A stretch of 64,000 bases of DNA from Leptotrichiaceae bacterium (GCA_018060185.1 JAGOWQ010000006.1:16816-80815), one strand, 5' to 3'. Shown: positions 1-9,247, numbered from the stretch's first letter. The notes: generated from the letters alone by a model not told the origin. Translations and numbers: made by a program.

Positions 1-820
1 CTTTTATATATATTTTTTTAATTCCTTTTTCATTTATAAAGTCAATAGCCGCTCCTAATCCAATTATCCCATGACCGTTTAGTGTGCCTGCTTCAAGCTT
101 TTCAGGCATAGTTATAGGATGTCTTTCATTATATGTGTCTACTCCACTTCCACCCACTTTTAGTGGTTTAACATCTATTCCTTCTTTTATATAAATACCT
201 CCTGTACCTTGTGGACCCATCAATCCTTTATGTCCTGTAAAGCACAGTATATCAATTTTATATTTTTCTACATCTATCGGAATTATACCTAAGCTTTGCG
301 AAGCATCTAAAATAAAAATTAAATTATTTTCCTCGCAAAATTCCCCTATATTTTTTATATCTAATAAATCTCCTGTCAAGTTAGAAGCGTGTGTACAGAT
401 TATTGCTTTTGTATTTTTTTCTAAATACTTTTTCATATCATTTTTGTTAAATTTAATTACTTCATCTATTTTTAAAAAAGTAATTCCTAATCCTGTTTCT
501 CTTAGTTTATACAAGGGTCTTAATACTGAATTATGCTCTGCTTCAGTGGTTATGACGTGATCTTCTGAAGAAAAAAGTCCGCTTATTACTGTATTTAAGG
601 ACTCTGTTGCATTAGACGTAAATACTATATTTCTAGAATCATATCCATTAAATAATTTTATAAATTTTTCTCTAACATTAAATATATCTCTTGATGTGTT
701 AATCGATATTTCATTAATCCCTCTTCCGTTATTTCCTGTATTTTTCATGGCAAAAATAGTACTTTCAATAACTTCTTTTGGTTTATAATATGTTGTTGAA
801 GCATTATCAAAGTATATCAA
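1..820 (-). CDS. Cysteine desulfurase-family aminotransferase (partial, C-terminus outside window)
   Basis: A PLP-dependent class V aminotransferase of the NifS/SufS type, which takes sulfur from cysteine for Fe-S clusters or thio-modification. Reading the minus strand gives MIYFDNASTTYYKPKEV at the N-terminus, ATESLN and AEHNSVLRP motifs, and FTGHKGLMGPQGTGG, whose Lys should bind PLP at about residue 193. The start is TTG (818-820), chosen because AGGAGG lies 7 bases upstream at 828-833 and no ATG fits. About 273 residues are present, and roughly 100 C-terminal residues run past base 1, including the catalytic Cys loop, so I cannot say whether it is a true desulfurase. It starts 26 bases after pyrE and is probably the last visible gene of the pyr operon. 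Confidence 0.85.
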   Translation of the reverse strand, partial: MIYFDNASTTYYKPKEVIESTIFAMKNTGNNGRGINEISINTSRDIFNVREKFIKLFNGYDSRNIVFTSNATESLNTVISGLFSSEDHVITTEAEHNSVLRPLYKLRETGLGITFLKIDEVIKFNKNDMKKYLEKNTKAIICTHASNLTGDLLDIKNIGEFCEENNLIFILDASQSLGIIPIDVEKYKIDILCFTGHKGLMGPQGTGGIYIKEGIDVKPLKVGGSGVDTYNERHPITMPEKLEAGTLNGHGIIGLGAAIDFINEKGIKKIYIK

Positions 821-846
821 ATTTTTACCTCCTAATTTTTTATTAA

Positions 847-1476
847 TTATTTGCCCCATTCATTCGGATTTTTACTCCATTCAAGAGCTGTTTTAGATTC
901 TTCTTCACTTAAATATTTATTTTTAGTCAATAAATTAATTAAAACATCAAAATTTGATAATGAACTAAATTTACAATTATATTTTTTATAATTTTCTTCT
1001 GCCACTTTAAATCCATAAGAAAATATAGATTTTACCTCTAAAGAAGAAACTTCTTCATTTTTAAGTACATCAACTGCTACTAGACTACTTTTACCTGTCG
1101 TTATAAGATCTTCTATTATAACAACTTTCTTTCCTTTCACTTCTGCACCTTCAATTTGTTTTCCTCTCCCATGCTCTTTTGGTTTATTTCTTACATATGC
1201 TAAAGGTTTTTTCATTCTATCAGCAATAAATGAAGCCCATGGTATCCCAGCTGTAGCAACTCCGACAATTACTTCTACATCTTTATCTATATCTTTTACA
1301 TATCCATCTATTATTAAATCTCTCTCTTTTGGAAATCCTAATATAAATCTATTATCACAATAAATAGGACTTTTAATCCCAGAAGCAAAAGTAAAAGGAT
1401 CATTCACACTTATTTTAATTGCATTTACATCAAACAATGCCTTTGCTATTTTTTCTTTTAATTCAAAATTATTCAT
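847..1476 (-). CDS. pyrE: Orotate phosphoribosyltransferase
   Basis: Converts orotate and PRPP to OMP, step five of UMP synthesis, in the cytoplasm. The 209-residue length is normal for PyrE. The PRPP-binding motif VVIIEDLITTGKSSL is intact at about residues 118-132, and the flexible-loop region has RNKPKEHGRGKQIEG, matching the family Lys/His residues. The start overlaps the end of pyrC by 8 bases, as expected for translational coupling in one operon. Assignment is firm. Confidence 0.96.
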   Translation of the reverse strand: MNNFELKEKIAKALFDVNAIKISVNDPFTFASGIKSPIYCDNRFILGFPKERDLIIDGYVKDIDKDVEVIVGVATAGIPWASFIADRMKKPLAYVRNKPKEHGRGKQIEGAEVKGKKVVIIEDLITTGKSSLVAVDVLKNEEVSSLEVKSIFSYGFKVAEENYKKYNCKFSSLSNFDVLINLLTKNKYLSEEESKTALEWSKNPNEWGK

Positions 1477-2737
1477 AAAATTTTACTTCCTTTCCTTTTT
1501 TAATATTTTCTTTTATTTCACCATTTTCATATACTATATTTCCATTGACTATTGTAAGAATGTTTTTCCCTTTTAACTTCCAATTTTCATATGGGGTCCA
1601 TTTACATTTAGATTCTATAGTTTCATCTACTCCTACAATCCATTCTTTTTCCAAGTCAACTACTATTATATCTGCAAAATATCCTTTTTCTAATTTACCT
1701 CTTTTTTCTAATTTCATTATTTTAGCAGGATTTTCACACATTAACTCTTGAACTTTTTCTAATGAAGTTCTCCCTTTGTTCACAGCATCTAACATAAGTG
1801 CTAGAGAAGTTTCAACTCCTGGCATTCCAAAAGTCAATTTTTCTAATTTTTCTCTTATTAAATGTGGTGCATGATCTGTTCCTATAGTATCCACATAACC
1901 ATTATTTAATGCTTCCCACAAAAATTCATTATCCTTTTCTGTTCTCAATTCAGGTTTCATCCTCAATAACATTTTATTTTTTTCATTACTTTCTCTAATT
2001 TCATCATTTAAAAATAAGTGATGTGGAGTAACTTCTGCATATATTGGATGTTTTTCATTATTCAAGTTAATATTATTTTTAGCTTCTATAACTTTTGAAA
2101 TTTCCTCTTTAGATGGGATATGACATACATACAATCCATTTCCATATTTTTGATTAATATTTATTGCCTTATCTATCATTTCATTTTCAGCATGAACTAA
2201 CACTAATTTAGAATTTTTGAATATATTTTCTAATATATTATCATCTTCAATAAGCATTTCTCCAGTAGTGACATTCATAAATATTTTAACTGTATTACCC
2301 GTTCCATTTTCTAATATTTTTTTAATTTCATCTATATTATTATTTCTACTTCCACCAAAATGAAATCCAAAATTTACTATAGATTTTTCTTTAGCTAATT
2401 TTTTCTTTTCTATTAGTGCTTCTAATGTTGTAGTTGTAGGTATAGTATTAGGCATATCATAAAAAGTTGTAATACCTGCTTTTGCACATGCTCTACTACC
2501 TGTTTCAAAATCTTCTTTTAAAGTAATCCCTGGCTCTCTCATATGAGTATGGATGTCAATTACACCTGGCATTATAGTTTTTCCTTCTAAATCAATTATT
2601 CTTATATTTTTTTTTGATTTTATAATTTCATTAATATCTTCTCTAAAATTGATATTTACTTCTTCAATAATTTCATTATTTATAAATATTTCTATGTTTT
2701 GACCTTTAACATCTTTACCATTTTTTAAATATATCAC
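1469..2737 (-). CDS. pyrC: Dihydroorotase
   Basis: Zinc amidohydrolase that cyclises carbamoyl-aspartate to dihydroorotate. At 422 residues it matches the class I (long, PyrC of Gram-positive type) enzyme. The metal motif DIHTHMREPG is at about residues 61-70 and the C-terminal motif GTDHAPH at about 286-292. It lies between pyrF (38-base gap) and pyrE (8-base overlap), so it belongs to the pyr operon. The position of the carbamylated Lys that usually bridges the zinc ions was not checked by alignment. Confidence 0.95.
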   Translation of the reverse strand: MIYLKNGKDVKGQNIEIFINNEIIEEVNINFREDINEIIKSKKNIRIIDLEGKTIMPGVIDIHTHMREPGITLKEDFETGSRACAKAGITTFYDMPNTIPTTTTLEALIEKKKLAKEKSIVNFGFHFGGSRNNNIDEIKKILENGTGNTVKIFMNVTTGEMLIEDDNILENIFKNSKLVLVHAENEMIDKAININQKYGNGLYVCHIPSKEEISKVIEAKNNINLNNEKHPIYAEVTPHHLFLNDEIRESNEKNKMLLRMKPELRTEKDNEFLWEALNNGYVDTIGTDHAPHLIREKLEKLTFGMPGVETSLALMLDAVNKGRTSLEKVQELMCENPAKIMKLEKRGKLEKGYFADIIVVDLEKEWIVGVDETIESKCKWTPYENWKLKGKNILTIVNGNIVYENGEIKENIKKGKEVKFYE

Positions 2738-2775
2738 TCTAAAATCCTTTCTAATCTAGTTATATTATTTTTTTA

Positions 2776-3510
2776 TTATAATGCTTTTGATATTTCTTCT
2801 AATATTAGTTTTGTACTTTGTAATGGGTTTTCAGATTTTGTTATTGGTCTTCCTATTACTATAAAATCTACTTTATTTTTTATAGCATCATACGGAGTCA
2901 TTATTCTATTTTGATCGTCATTGCTATTACCTTTACTATCCAAAGTAAATTTTGGCCTTACTCCTGGACAAACTGTAATAAAATCACTTCCTAATTTTTC
3001 TTTTATAATCTTAGATTCGTGAGGTGAACAAACTACTCCATTCATATTGCTATTTTTAGCGATATTAGCCATATTTAAGATTAATTCTTCAAGTTTAAGA
3101 TTACTCTTAAATATTTCTTCTATATCTTCTTGACCTAAGTTAGTTAAAATAGTAACACCAATTAAAAGGCTTTCAGAATTACTATTTTTTACCATCTTAG
3201 CCACTTCAGACATTGTTTTGCTTCCATTTGAACAATGAATATTAAACATAAATACTTTTTTCCTAATTGCACTTTCACATGCCATTTTTACTGTATTTTC
3301 TATATCATGAAATTTTAAATCTAAAAATACTTTTTTCCCTTTTTCATGAAGATAGTCAATTAATTTACCTTCTGTGTTCAAATAACTTTCTAACCCGACT
3401 TTATATATAGAAACATTATCTCCAATAATTTCTATTAATCTTTTTGCATCTTCCATATTATTATAATCTAATGCTACTATTAGCTTATCTTTTGCTTTTT
3501 CATTTATCAT
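2776..3510 (-). CDS. pyrF: Orotidine 5'-phosphate decarboxylase
   Basis: Last enzyme of UMP synthesis, decarboxylating OMP. The catalytic motif DLKFHDIENTV (usually DLKFHDIPNTV) at about residues 64-74 keeps the Asp-Lys-Asp triad, and CPGVRP with the C-terminal VIGRPIT phosphate-gripping loop is present. The 244-residue length fits the bacterial group I enzyme. Its start overlaps the stop of pyrD by 4 bases. Confidence 0.96.
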   Translation of the reverse strand: MINEKAKDKLIVALDYNNMEDAKRLIEIIGDNVSIYKVGLESYLNTEGKLIDYLHEKGKKVFLDLKFHDIENTVKMACESAIRKKVFMFNIHCSNGSKTMSEVAKMVKNSNSESLLIGVTILTNLGQEDIEEIFKSNLKLEELILNMANIAKNSNMNGVVCSPHESKIIKEKLGSDFITVCPGVRPKFTLDSKGNSNDDQNRIMTPYDAIKNKVDFIVIGRPITKSENPLQSTKLILEEISKAL

Positions 3511-4472
3511 AATTTTATTCCTTCCATTCTATTTCTATATGATACTCCGTCATCATTATGAGCATATCCTACTATTTGAGAAATATTGTTTAAATTATTA
3601 TCTTTACAATATTTTTTTAATCCATTTTTTATTTCAAGGGCAATCAATGGATCAGAGAAAAAAGCAGTTCCTATGGATATTACTGAAGCTCCTGCTAAAA
3701 AAAACTCTATCGCATCTTCTACATTAAATATTCCTCCCATTCCTAAAATGGGAATTGAAACTGCTTGAGAAACTTGATGTATCATTCTCAGAGCTATAGG
3801 TTTTATTGCTGGTCCTGATAAGCCACCATAAATATTTCCTAATACAGGTTTTTTTGTATTTATATCTATTGACATTCCCAATAATGTATTTATCATTGAA
3901 ATAGCATCTGCTTTTTCTTCTTCTACTATTTTAGCTATTTCAACTATATTTGTAACATTAGGAGATAATTTTACCATTAAAGGTTTTTTAGTAACTTTTC
4001 TAACTTCTTTTGTTACAATTCTAGTCATTTCAGGATTAGCTCCAAACGCCATACCACCATCTTTAACATTTGGACAAGAAATATTTAACTCTATCATTTC
4101 TATTTCGCTAATATTATCGATTCTTTTAGCTATTTCTACATATTCTTCTACTATTTTACCGTTAATGTTTGCAACAATAGGAACTTTTATAATTTTTTTT
4201 ATTTTTGGTAATGTAACTTCTTCAAAATAATCAATACCAGGATTTTCTAATCCTACACTATTTAATATTCCTGCTGGAGTTTCAGATATTCTAGGAACAC
4301 TATTTCCAGGACGCATTTCCATAGTTAATCCTTTTAATACTATAGCTCCCATTTCATTTGGATCAAAATAGTCTTTGTATTCAAGCCCGAATGAAAAACA
4401 GCCACTTCCTGTAAATAATGGATTATCTAATTTTATTCCTAAAAAATCTGTTTCAAGTCTATTTTCATCCAT
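3507..4472 (-). CDS. pyrD: Dihydroorotate dehydrogenase, class 1B catalytic subunit
   Basis: FMN enzyme that oxidises dihydroorotate to orotate. The active-site segment ELNISCPNVKDGG holds the conserved Cys, and GGLSGPAIKP and GMGGIFNVEDA form the FMN phosphate site. I start at the ATG of MDENRLETDF (4470-4472) because GAGGTG precedes it. An upstream in-frame extension of 21 residues overlaps pyrK in another frame and has no family similarity. Class 1B is supported by the adjacent pyrK, which hands electrons to NAD, as suits an anaerobe. Confidence 0.95.
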   Translation of the reverse strand: MDENRLETDFLGIKLDNPLFTGSGCFSFGLEYKDYFDPNEMGAIVLKGLTMEMRPGNSVPRISETPAGILNSVGLENPGIDYFEEVTLPKIKKIIKVPIVANINGKIVEEYVEIAKRIDNISEIEMIELNISCPNVKDGGMAFGANPEMTRIVTKEVRKVTKKPLMVKLSPNVTNIVEIAKIVEEEKADAISMINTLLGMSIDINTKKPVLGNIYGGLSGPAIKPIALRMIHQVSQAVSIPILGMGGIFNVEDAIEFFLAGASVISIGTAFFSDPLIALEIKNGLKKYCKDNNLNNISQIVGYAHNDDGVSYRNRMEGIKL

Positions 4473-5334
4473 TATTATCACCTCTATTGTCATATACATT
4501 TCTAAATATTTTACTATAAAACACTGGACCATCATAACAAACTTTTTTCATTCCGTCATCTGTACTTATAGAACATCCTACACATGCTCCTTGTCCACAT
4601 GCCATACGTTCTTCCATGGAAATTTGTGAAAGTATATTATTTTCATTTGATAGTTTATTTATATATTCTAAAACCTTATGTGGACCACATGAATAAATTA
4701 TATCTATATTTTCATTTATATCTATTACTTTTTTTAATACTTCTATAACGTTACCTTTTTCTCCCAAACTACCGTCATCAGTACATATTATCGTATTTAT
4801 TCTAGTATCATCTAATTTAAAATTATCCAATAATTTCATTGTCTCTTTATCTCGACCACCTGCAATAAAATTTATTTTAAAATTTCCATTATTTTTCAAT
4901 ATATCTTTTATTAGTTGATTTAACGGCGCTAATCCTATCCCTCCACCGACTATAACAATATTTTTTTTATTAGTATCAATATCAAAACCTTTCCCTAAAG
5001 GACCTTGTATATTTATTATTTCACCTTTAGATAAATTTGATAATTCTTTTGTGCCTTTTCCTAGAACTCTATATAAAAACTGTAATTCTCCAGTTTCATA
5101 ATTAAGGCTATGAAGACTTATAGGACGTCTTAAAATTCTAATTTGATTTTTCAATTTAAGCATATAAAATTGCCCTGCTTTTGGCTTTACAATTCCATCA
5201 AAAGTATTATTAGAAATAACAGTCATTAAATAATTTTCGCCACCTATATGTATGTTTTCTGAAATTGTTACATCTTCTAAAAATTTTGTATTATAATTTT
5301 GATTACATTTTATATCTTTTTTTTCTATTTTCAT
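4465..5334 (-). CDS. pyrK: Dihydroorotate dehydrogenase electron-transfer subunit
   Basis: Partner of PyrD in the class 1B enzyme, carrying FAD and a 2Fe-2S cluster. The FAD motif RPISLHS and the NAD-site motif GGGIGLAPL are present, and the cluster cysteines appear in MACGQGACVGCSIS followed by VCYDGPV. The N-terminus before TVISNN is about 20 residues longer than typical. The ATG at 5334 has GAGG only two bases upstream, and GTG at 5337 is equally possible, so the exact start is uncertain. It overlaps pyrD by 8 bases. Confidence 0.93.
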   Translation of the reverse strand: MKIEKKDIKCNQNYNTKFLEDVTISENIHIGGENYLMTVISNNTFDGIVKPKAGQFYMLKLKNQIRILRRPISLHSLNYETGELQFLYRVLGKGTKELSNLSKGEIINIQGPLGKGFDIDTNKKNIVIVGGGIGLAPLNQLIKDILKNNGNFKINFIAGGRDKETMKLLDNFKLDDTRINTIICTDDGSLGEKGNVIEVLKKVIDINENIDIIYSCGPHKVLEYINKLSNENNILSQISMEERMACGQGACVGCSISTDDGMKKVCYDGPVFYSKIFRNVYDNRGDNNG

Positions 5335-5348
5335 CACCTCTTATTATT

Positions 5349-5816
5349 CTATAATGCCTTTAACTCTATTTCATTTGTGCATATTGTTCTCTCGCAGTAA
5401 TAACATTTATATTTTAAATTTTCAGATTTATCAGATGCTATTTTTATGAACCTTGATTCAATATCTTCATGATTTGATATACATTTACCATTATTACATC
5501 TTATAAAACCAAATATTTCATTCGGTATGTCTAATTTAATTTTTTTTACTACTTTAAAATTTTCTATTATATTTATTGTAACATCAGGAGCAAGTAAAGC
5601 TATTTCTCCAAGTTCTTTTTTATCCAAGCTTTTATCTTCTATTTTTATTAACCCTTTTTTACCTAGTGAACTACTTTTTAAATTTGTAGCTACTGTTATT
5701 ATTTCACTATATTCTTCTAATTTTAGTATTTCAACTATTGAAAAAGTCTTTCCAGCAGGTATATGATCAATAACTATTCCATTTTCTAATGCTGCTATTT
5801 GCAATTCTCTAGCCAT
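5349..5816 (-). CDS. pyrI: Aspartate carbamoyltransferase regulatory subunit
   Basis: Binds CTP/ATP and controls PyrB allosterically. The 155-residue protein has the PyrI nucleotide domain (VIDHIPAGK near residues 15-23) and a C-terminal zinc domain with CNNGKC and later CYYCERTIC, giving the four zinc ligands. It overlaps the end of pyrB by 8 bases, so catalytic and regulatory chains are probably made in coupled amounts. Confidence 0.95.
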   Translation of the reverse strand: MARELQIAALENGIVIDHIPAGKTFSIVEILKLEEYSEIITVATNLKSSSLGKKGLIKIEDKSLDKKELGEIALLAPDVTINIIENFKVVKKIKLDIPNEIFGFIRCNNGKCISNHEDIESRFIKIASDKSENLKYKCYYCERTICTNEIELKAL

Positions 5817-6762
5817 TTTTAACCTCCAAATTTATAAATTCTTTTACTTTATTGAGTACTGTCATCATCATTGCTTGTCTTACAGGAACTCCATTTTTTG
5901 CCTGTTTAAAATATAATGCATACTTAGTATCATCCAAATTTGTTGATATTTCATCAACTCTTGGAAGAGGATGAAGTATAATCATATCTTCTTTACATTT
6001 ACCCTCGATATTTTCTCTATTTATAATATAAATTCCTTTTACTTTTTCATATTCTTCAACATCTAAAAATCTTTCTTTTTGAATTCTTGTCATATAAAAT
6101 ACATCTAACTCTGAAATACAATCTCTAAAATCTTCCATCAATTCATACTTTATATTACATTTATCTAAATCTTCAAGTAAATAATCAGGCATTTGAAGTA
6201 TTTGAGGTGATACAAAATAAATAGTAGGATTAAAATGTGTCAATGCTTTTACCAACGAATGAACCGTTCTTCCATATTTTAGATCCCCTACAAATCCAAT
6301 TTTTAAATTATTTAAAGTCTTCTTTTCTTCTAGTATTGTATATAAATCGAGCAATGTTTGACTAGGATGTTGATTTGAACCATCTCCTGCATTTATAATT
6401 GGTTTTCTTGATGTATTTGATGCTAACCTTGCTGCACCGTCAAGGGGATGTCTTATAACTATTATATCAGAATAAGACTCTACCATTTTTATTGTATCTG
6501 TAAAAGACTCTCCTTTTTTCAATGATGTATACTCTAGTGGAGGTAATGGTAATACCTGAGCTCCCAATCTTTGAGCAGCTGATTCAAATGACATTTTTGT
6601 TCTTGTACTAGGTTCAAAAAATAATGTAGAAATTATTTTGCCTTTTAAATAATCCAATTTTTCTTTTTCATTCGTATTTTCAATTTTCTTCGCAATTTCT
6701 AAAATATTTATAATTTCTTCCTTACTCATATCATTCATTGATATGATATCTTTTTTAATCAT
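5809..6762 (-). CDS. pyrB: Aspartate carbamoyltransferase catalytic subunit
   Basis: First committed step of pyrimidine synthesis. The carbamoyl-phosphate motif FFEPSTRTKMSFESA is at about residues 48-62, HPLDGAARLA and the C-terminal HPLPRVDEI are intact, and 317 residues is the usual length. GGAGG sits just upstream of the ATG. It heads the pyr operon; carA and carB are not in the window. The start codon lies inside the end of a leader reading frame (6755-6952), described separately. Confidence 0.96.
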   Translation of the reverse strand: MIKKDIISMNDMSKEEIINILEIAKKIENTNEKEKLDYLKGKIISTLFFEPSTRTKMSFESAAQRLGAQVLPLPPLEYTSLKKGESFTDTIKMVESYSDIIVIRHPLDGAARLASNTSRKPIINAGDGSNQHPSQTLLDLYTILEEKKTLNNLKIGFVGDLKYGRTVHSLVKALTHFNPTIYFVSPQILQMPDYLLEDLDKCNIKYELMEDFRDCISELDVFYMTRIQKERFLDVEEYEKVKGIYIINRENIEGKCKEDMIILHPLPRVDEISTNLDDTKYALYFKQAKNGVPVRQAMMMTVLNKVKEFINLEVKNG

Positions 6763-6952
6763 AACCTACCTCCAATATTTTTAAATAATAAATAAAAAAA
6801 AAATAAAAATATTTAATATAAATATTTTTATTTTTATAATATATATAATTTTTTAAAGATTTTAAAATAATAGAAATATCGTTTAATAAATTTAAATATA
6901 AAAAATCAAAAAATTCATTAATGACATTTAAAATTAAATATTTTTTTTTCAT
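6755..6952 (-). CDS. Possible pyr leader peptide reading frame (65 codons)
   Basis: An open frame of 65 codons rich in Ile, Tyr, Phe, Lys and Asn begins about 33 bases after the predicted pyr transcript start, with a weak GGGGAA upstream of its ATG. It runs through a perfect AU hairpin and through the pyrB ribosome-binding site, and stops just inside pyrB (stop 6755-6757, pyrB ATG 6760-6762). Composition alone could produce it by chance in DNA this AT-rich. Its placement matches the logic of the enteric pyrBI leader peptide. I call it a candidate, not a proven gene. Confidence 0.35.
   Translation of the reverse strand: MKKKYLILNVINEFFDFLYLNLLNDISIILKSLKNYIYYKNKNIYIKYFYFFFIYYLKILEVGYD
6799..6835 (-). 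terminator. AU-only hairpin with U-tract in the pyr leader (candidate attenuator)
   Basis: A perfect 17-base inverted repeat (6799-6815 and 6819-6835, loop of 3) lies between promoter and pyrB. On the transcribed minus strand it is followed directly by a run of U (A-run at 6794-6802 on the plus strand). This is the shape of an intrinsic terminator, although the stem has no G-C pairs and would be weak. Confidence 0.45.
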
Positions 6953-6992
6953 AATTTAATTCCCCATTTCTAATTATTTTTACATCCTTAAT

Positions 6993-7021
6993 ATGATATC
7001 AAATTTTCATAAATTTTTCAA
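6993..7021 (-). promoter_or_regulatory. Predicted promoter of the pyr operon
   Basis: On the minus strand TTGAAA (7016-7021) and TATCAT (6993-6998) are separated by 17 bases, a good sigma-70 match. Transcription would begin near 6985, giving a leader of about 220 bases before pyrB. The rest of 6763-7095 is AT-rich and holds only the leader frame and hairpin. Confidence 0.6.
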
Positions 7022-7095
7022 CATTTTTTGATATTTATTTTTATAAATTTAGTTTATAATACTTAAGTTTAGTTATGTTTTTATGGTAATATCAT

Positions 7096-7404
7096 CTAAT
7101 TATCTTTTTTATAAAATACACATAACCATATACAATGAGGCTCTTTACTCGTATAAGCCACTCTATGTTTTTCACCTTTTTTTATTATTATTGTATCTCC
7201 TTTTATAAGAGTTTCTTTTCTATTTTCAAACTCTATCGTTGCTTTACCTTGAATTAATAAAACAAATTCTTCTTCATTTGATACTATCCATTCTGTAGTT
7301 TGACCATTGGATACTATTCTTTCTATTTTTATATTTTCACTTTCTGATAAGATCTCTATCAACTCTGTATTTTTTGGAAGCTCTTCTATTTCAAATATAT
7401 TCAT
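7096..7404 (-). CDS. Small cupin-domain protein
   Basis: A single cupin beta-barrel of about 102 residues: EEEFVLLIQGKATIEFEN, then IKKGEKHRVAY carrying the usual metal-ligand His. Such proteins are often sugar or small-molecule binding or isomerising, and no substrate can be named here. I start at MNIFEIEE (ATG 7402-7404) because AAGGAG is just upstream; a TTG seven codons earlier is less likely. It follows the inositol-phosphatase-like gene by 30 bases and is probably co-transcribed with it. Confidence 0.8.
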   Translation of the reverse strand: MNIFEIEELPKNTELIEILSESENIKIERIVSNGQTTEWIVSNEEEFVLLIQGKATIEFENRKETLIKGDTIIIKKGEKHRVAYTSKEPHCIWLCVFYKKDN

Positions 7405-7434
7405 ACTTCTCCTTAATATTTTCAAATTATATTT

Positions 7435-8202
7435 TTACTTTCCATTAATGATATTTAACAGTTCTTTATCTATTTTACCATTTCCAAATAAAAATAACGT
7501 ATGTTTACCTTGAATTATTCTTTGAGAAGTACCTCCAGCCTCCTTAAGAATAAGCTCTCCTGCACATGCATCCCATTCTTTTATATTATATTCCCAATAT
7601 GCATCTAAATTACCAGAAGCTACATAACATAAATCTAATGCAGCAGACCCCGATCTTCTTATTCCTGCTACTTTGTTTACCACATTATTAAAAGGTATTA
7701 CATTAGGATTTTCAGTGGCTCTTTCATAAGGAAATCCTGTTACTATTACACATTTATTCATTATACTTTCATCAGAAACTTTTAATTTTTTACCATTTTT
7801 AAATGATCCTTCACCTTTTATAGCATAAAATTTCACATTTAATTGAGGAGCAACTACAAGACCTAATATTGTTTCTCCATTATGCTTTAATCCTATAGAT
7901 ATACAATGAAAAGGATATCCATGAATATAATTAGTAGTTCCGTCTATTGGATCTATAACCCATTCATACTCATTCCCTTCATAAAATCCTGTTTCTTCGC
8001 TTAAAATTGAGTGTTCAGGATAATTTTTATTAATAAATCCTATTATCATATCTTCTGATTTTTTATCAATTTCTGTTACCATATCTACCGCTGTTTTCTT
8101 TTCTTCAATTTTAAATGTTTTGTTTTCTAAACTATCCAATTGAAATTTTGAAACTTTATCTATAAATACTTCTAATTTTTTTAATATTTCTTTGCAATAC
8201 AT
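7435..8202 (-). CDS. Inositol monophosphatase-family phosphatase (SuhB-like)
   Basis: Magnesium-dependent phosphatase fold. Metal motifs are intact: SEETG near residue 69, WVIDPIDGTTNYIHG near 82-96, and EWDACAGELILKEAGG near 208-223. Length (255) is standard. The in vivo substrate in this organism may be inositol phosphate, PAP or another sugar phosphate and cannot be told from sequence. Confidence 0.9.
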   Translation of the reverse strand: MYCKEILKKLEVFIDKVSKFQLDSLENKTFKIEEKKTAVDMVTEIDKKSEDMIIGFINKNYPEHSILSEETGFYEGNEYEWVIDPIDGTTNYIHGYPFHCISIGLKHNGETILGLVVAPQLNVKFYAIKGEGSFKNGKKLKVSDESIMNKCVIVTGFPYERATENPNVIPFNNVVNKVAGIRRSGSAALDLCYVASGNLDAYWEYNIKEWDACAGELILKEAGGTSQRIIQGKHTLFLFGNGKIDKELLNIINGK

Positions 8203-8240
8203 AACATTTCTCCTAATTATATTTTTTGTTTTAATTTAAA

Positions 8241-8612
8241 TTAAAATATTTTATTACCACAATGTGGGCAATATTCAAAACCTTCGTCTACAATATTATT
8301 GCAACTTTTGCATTCTTTATTGTAAACATAAGGTGAATCTAATAAATATAAATCTTCTTCTTTTATTTCTTTTATTATTCCTTTTTCTATTTCTTTTCCT
8401 AACTTTTTATTAATTGAATAGACACTTCCACAACATTTAGACACCACAAAATATTTTGTGTTTATTCTAAATACAGGAATCCAAAATATAGAAAAATATT
8501 TAATATCAATAATAACATCATAGTTATTTATTTTAGAACATATTGAACATTTCTCAGTATTTTCTAATTTTATTTCTTTTCTTTTTCCACTTGTACCAAA
8601 AACTATAATCAT
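8241..8612 (-). CDS. Double zinc-ribbon protein of unknown function
   Basis: About 123 residues with a CSICSK pair near the N-terminus, a CC pair in the middle (VVSKCCGSVYS) and a C-terminal CKSCNN...CPHCGNKIF zinc ribbon. The central segment FSIFWIPVFRINTKYFVVSKCCG resembles small zinc-ribbon proteins found in many Firmicutes and Fusobacteria. I start at ATG 8610-8612 because GGAG lies upstream; a TTG four codons earlier is possible. No function can be given. Confidence 0.75.
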   Translation of the reverse strand: MIIVFGTSGKRKEIKLENTEKCSICSKINNYDVIIDIKYFSIFWIPVFRINTKYFVVSKCCGSVYSINKKLGKEIEKGIIKEIKEEDLYLLDSPYVYNKECKSCNNIVDEGFEYCPHCGNKIF

Positions 8613-8704
8613 ACCATTCTCCAATCTTTATCATTAATTAATATTTTATAATTTTTCCAATATAACAAACTATTATTTTAAATTTAAATAATTACATATT
8701 TAAC

Positions 8705-9067
8705 TTACTTTTTAATAAACTCTTTTATTTTAATTTCATTACCATTATTCAAAATTAAAATACCCTCTCCATTTTTAAAATGAATACTCACACCACTATC
8801 GTTAAATAAGTATATTCCATCATAACTAGGTTCTGATTTTAAAATATAAATTTTTTCTGAATTATCTATCAATTTTGCAGTATTCCAATTATCATTAGTA
8901 ATTAGTTGAATAGTCAAATCGTAATCACCAACAAAATTAATAATTTCTGTTTTATGATTTTTTTTCTCATTCTCTGATATATTAATAATAGATTTTTCAG
9001 ATATTTTACAGTTAGATAATACAAAAATAGATATTATAATTAAAAAAATTATTTTAATATATTTCAT
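8705..9067 (-). CDS. Small hypothetical lipoprotein
   Basis: A 120-residue protein with a Lys-containing N-terminus, a hydrophobic stretch and a lipobox-like LSNC at about residues 17-20, so it is probably lipid-anchored. The mature part ends in short alternating strands (GIYLFNDSGVSIHFKNGEG) suggesting a small beta-sandwich. I do not recognise the family. Confidence 0.65.
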   Translation of the reverse strand: MKYIKIIFLIIISIFVLSNCKISEKSIINISENEKKNHKTEIINFVGDYDLTIQLITNDNWNTAKLIDNSEKIYILKSEPSYDGIYLFNDSGVSIHFKNGEGILILNNGNEIKIKEFIKK

Positions 9068-9180
9068 AATATTATCTCCACTTTAGTTACAATTTAATTT
9101 ATTATTAATTGTTTGTGTAAGACCTCAATTAATTGTAACACAAAAAAAGTATTTGTACAAAATATTTTAATTGGAAATAT

Positions 9181-9220
9181 AAAAACAGTTTCGTTGATAT
9201 ATATCTAAAAAACTGTTTTT
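9181..9220 (-). terminator. Hairpin terminator after the L,D-transpeptidase gene
   Basis: AAAAACAGTTT (9181-9191) and AAACTGTTTTT (9210-9220) pair perfectly over 11 bases with an 18-base loop. On the minus strand the stem ends in a U-run, 27 bases after the stop codon. Confidence 0.6.
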
Positions 9221-9247
9221 AATATTTTATTTATAAAATTTTAGAAA

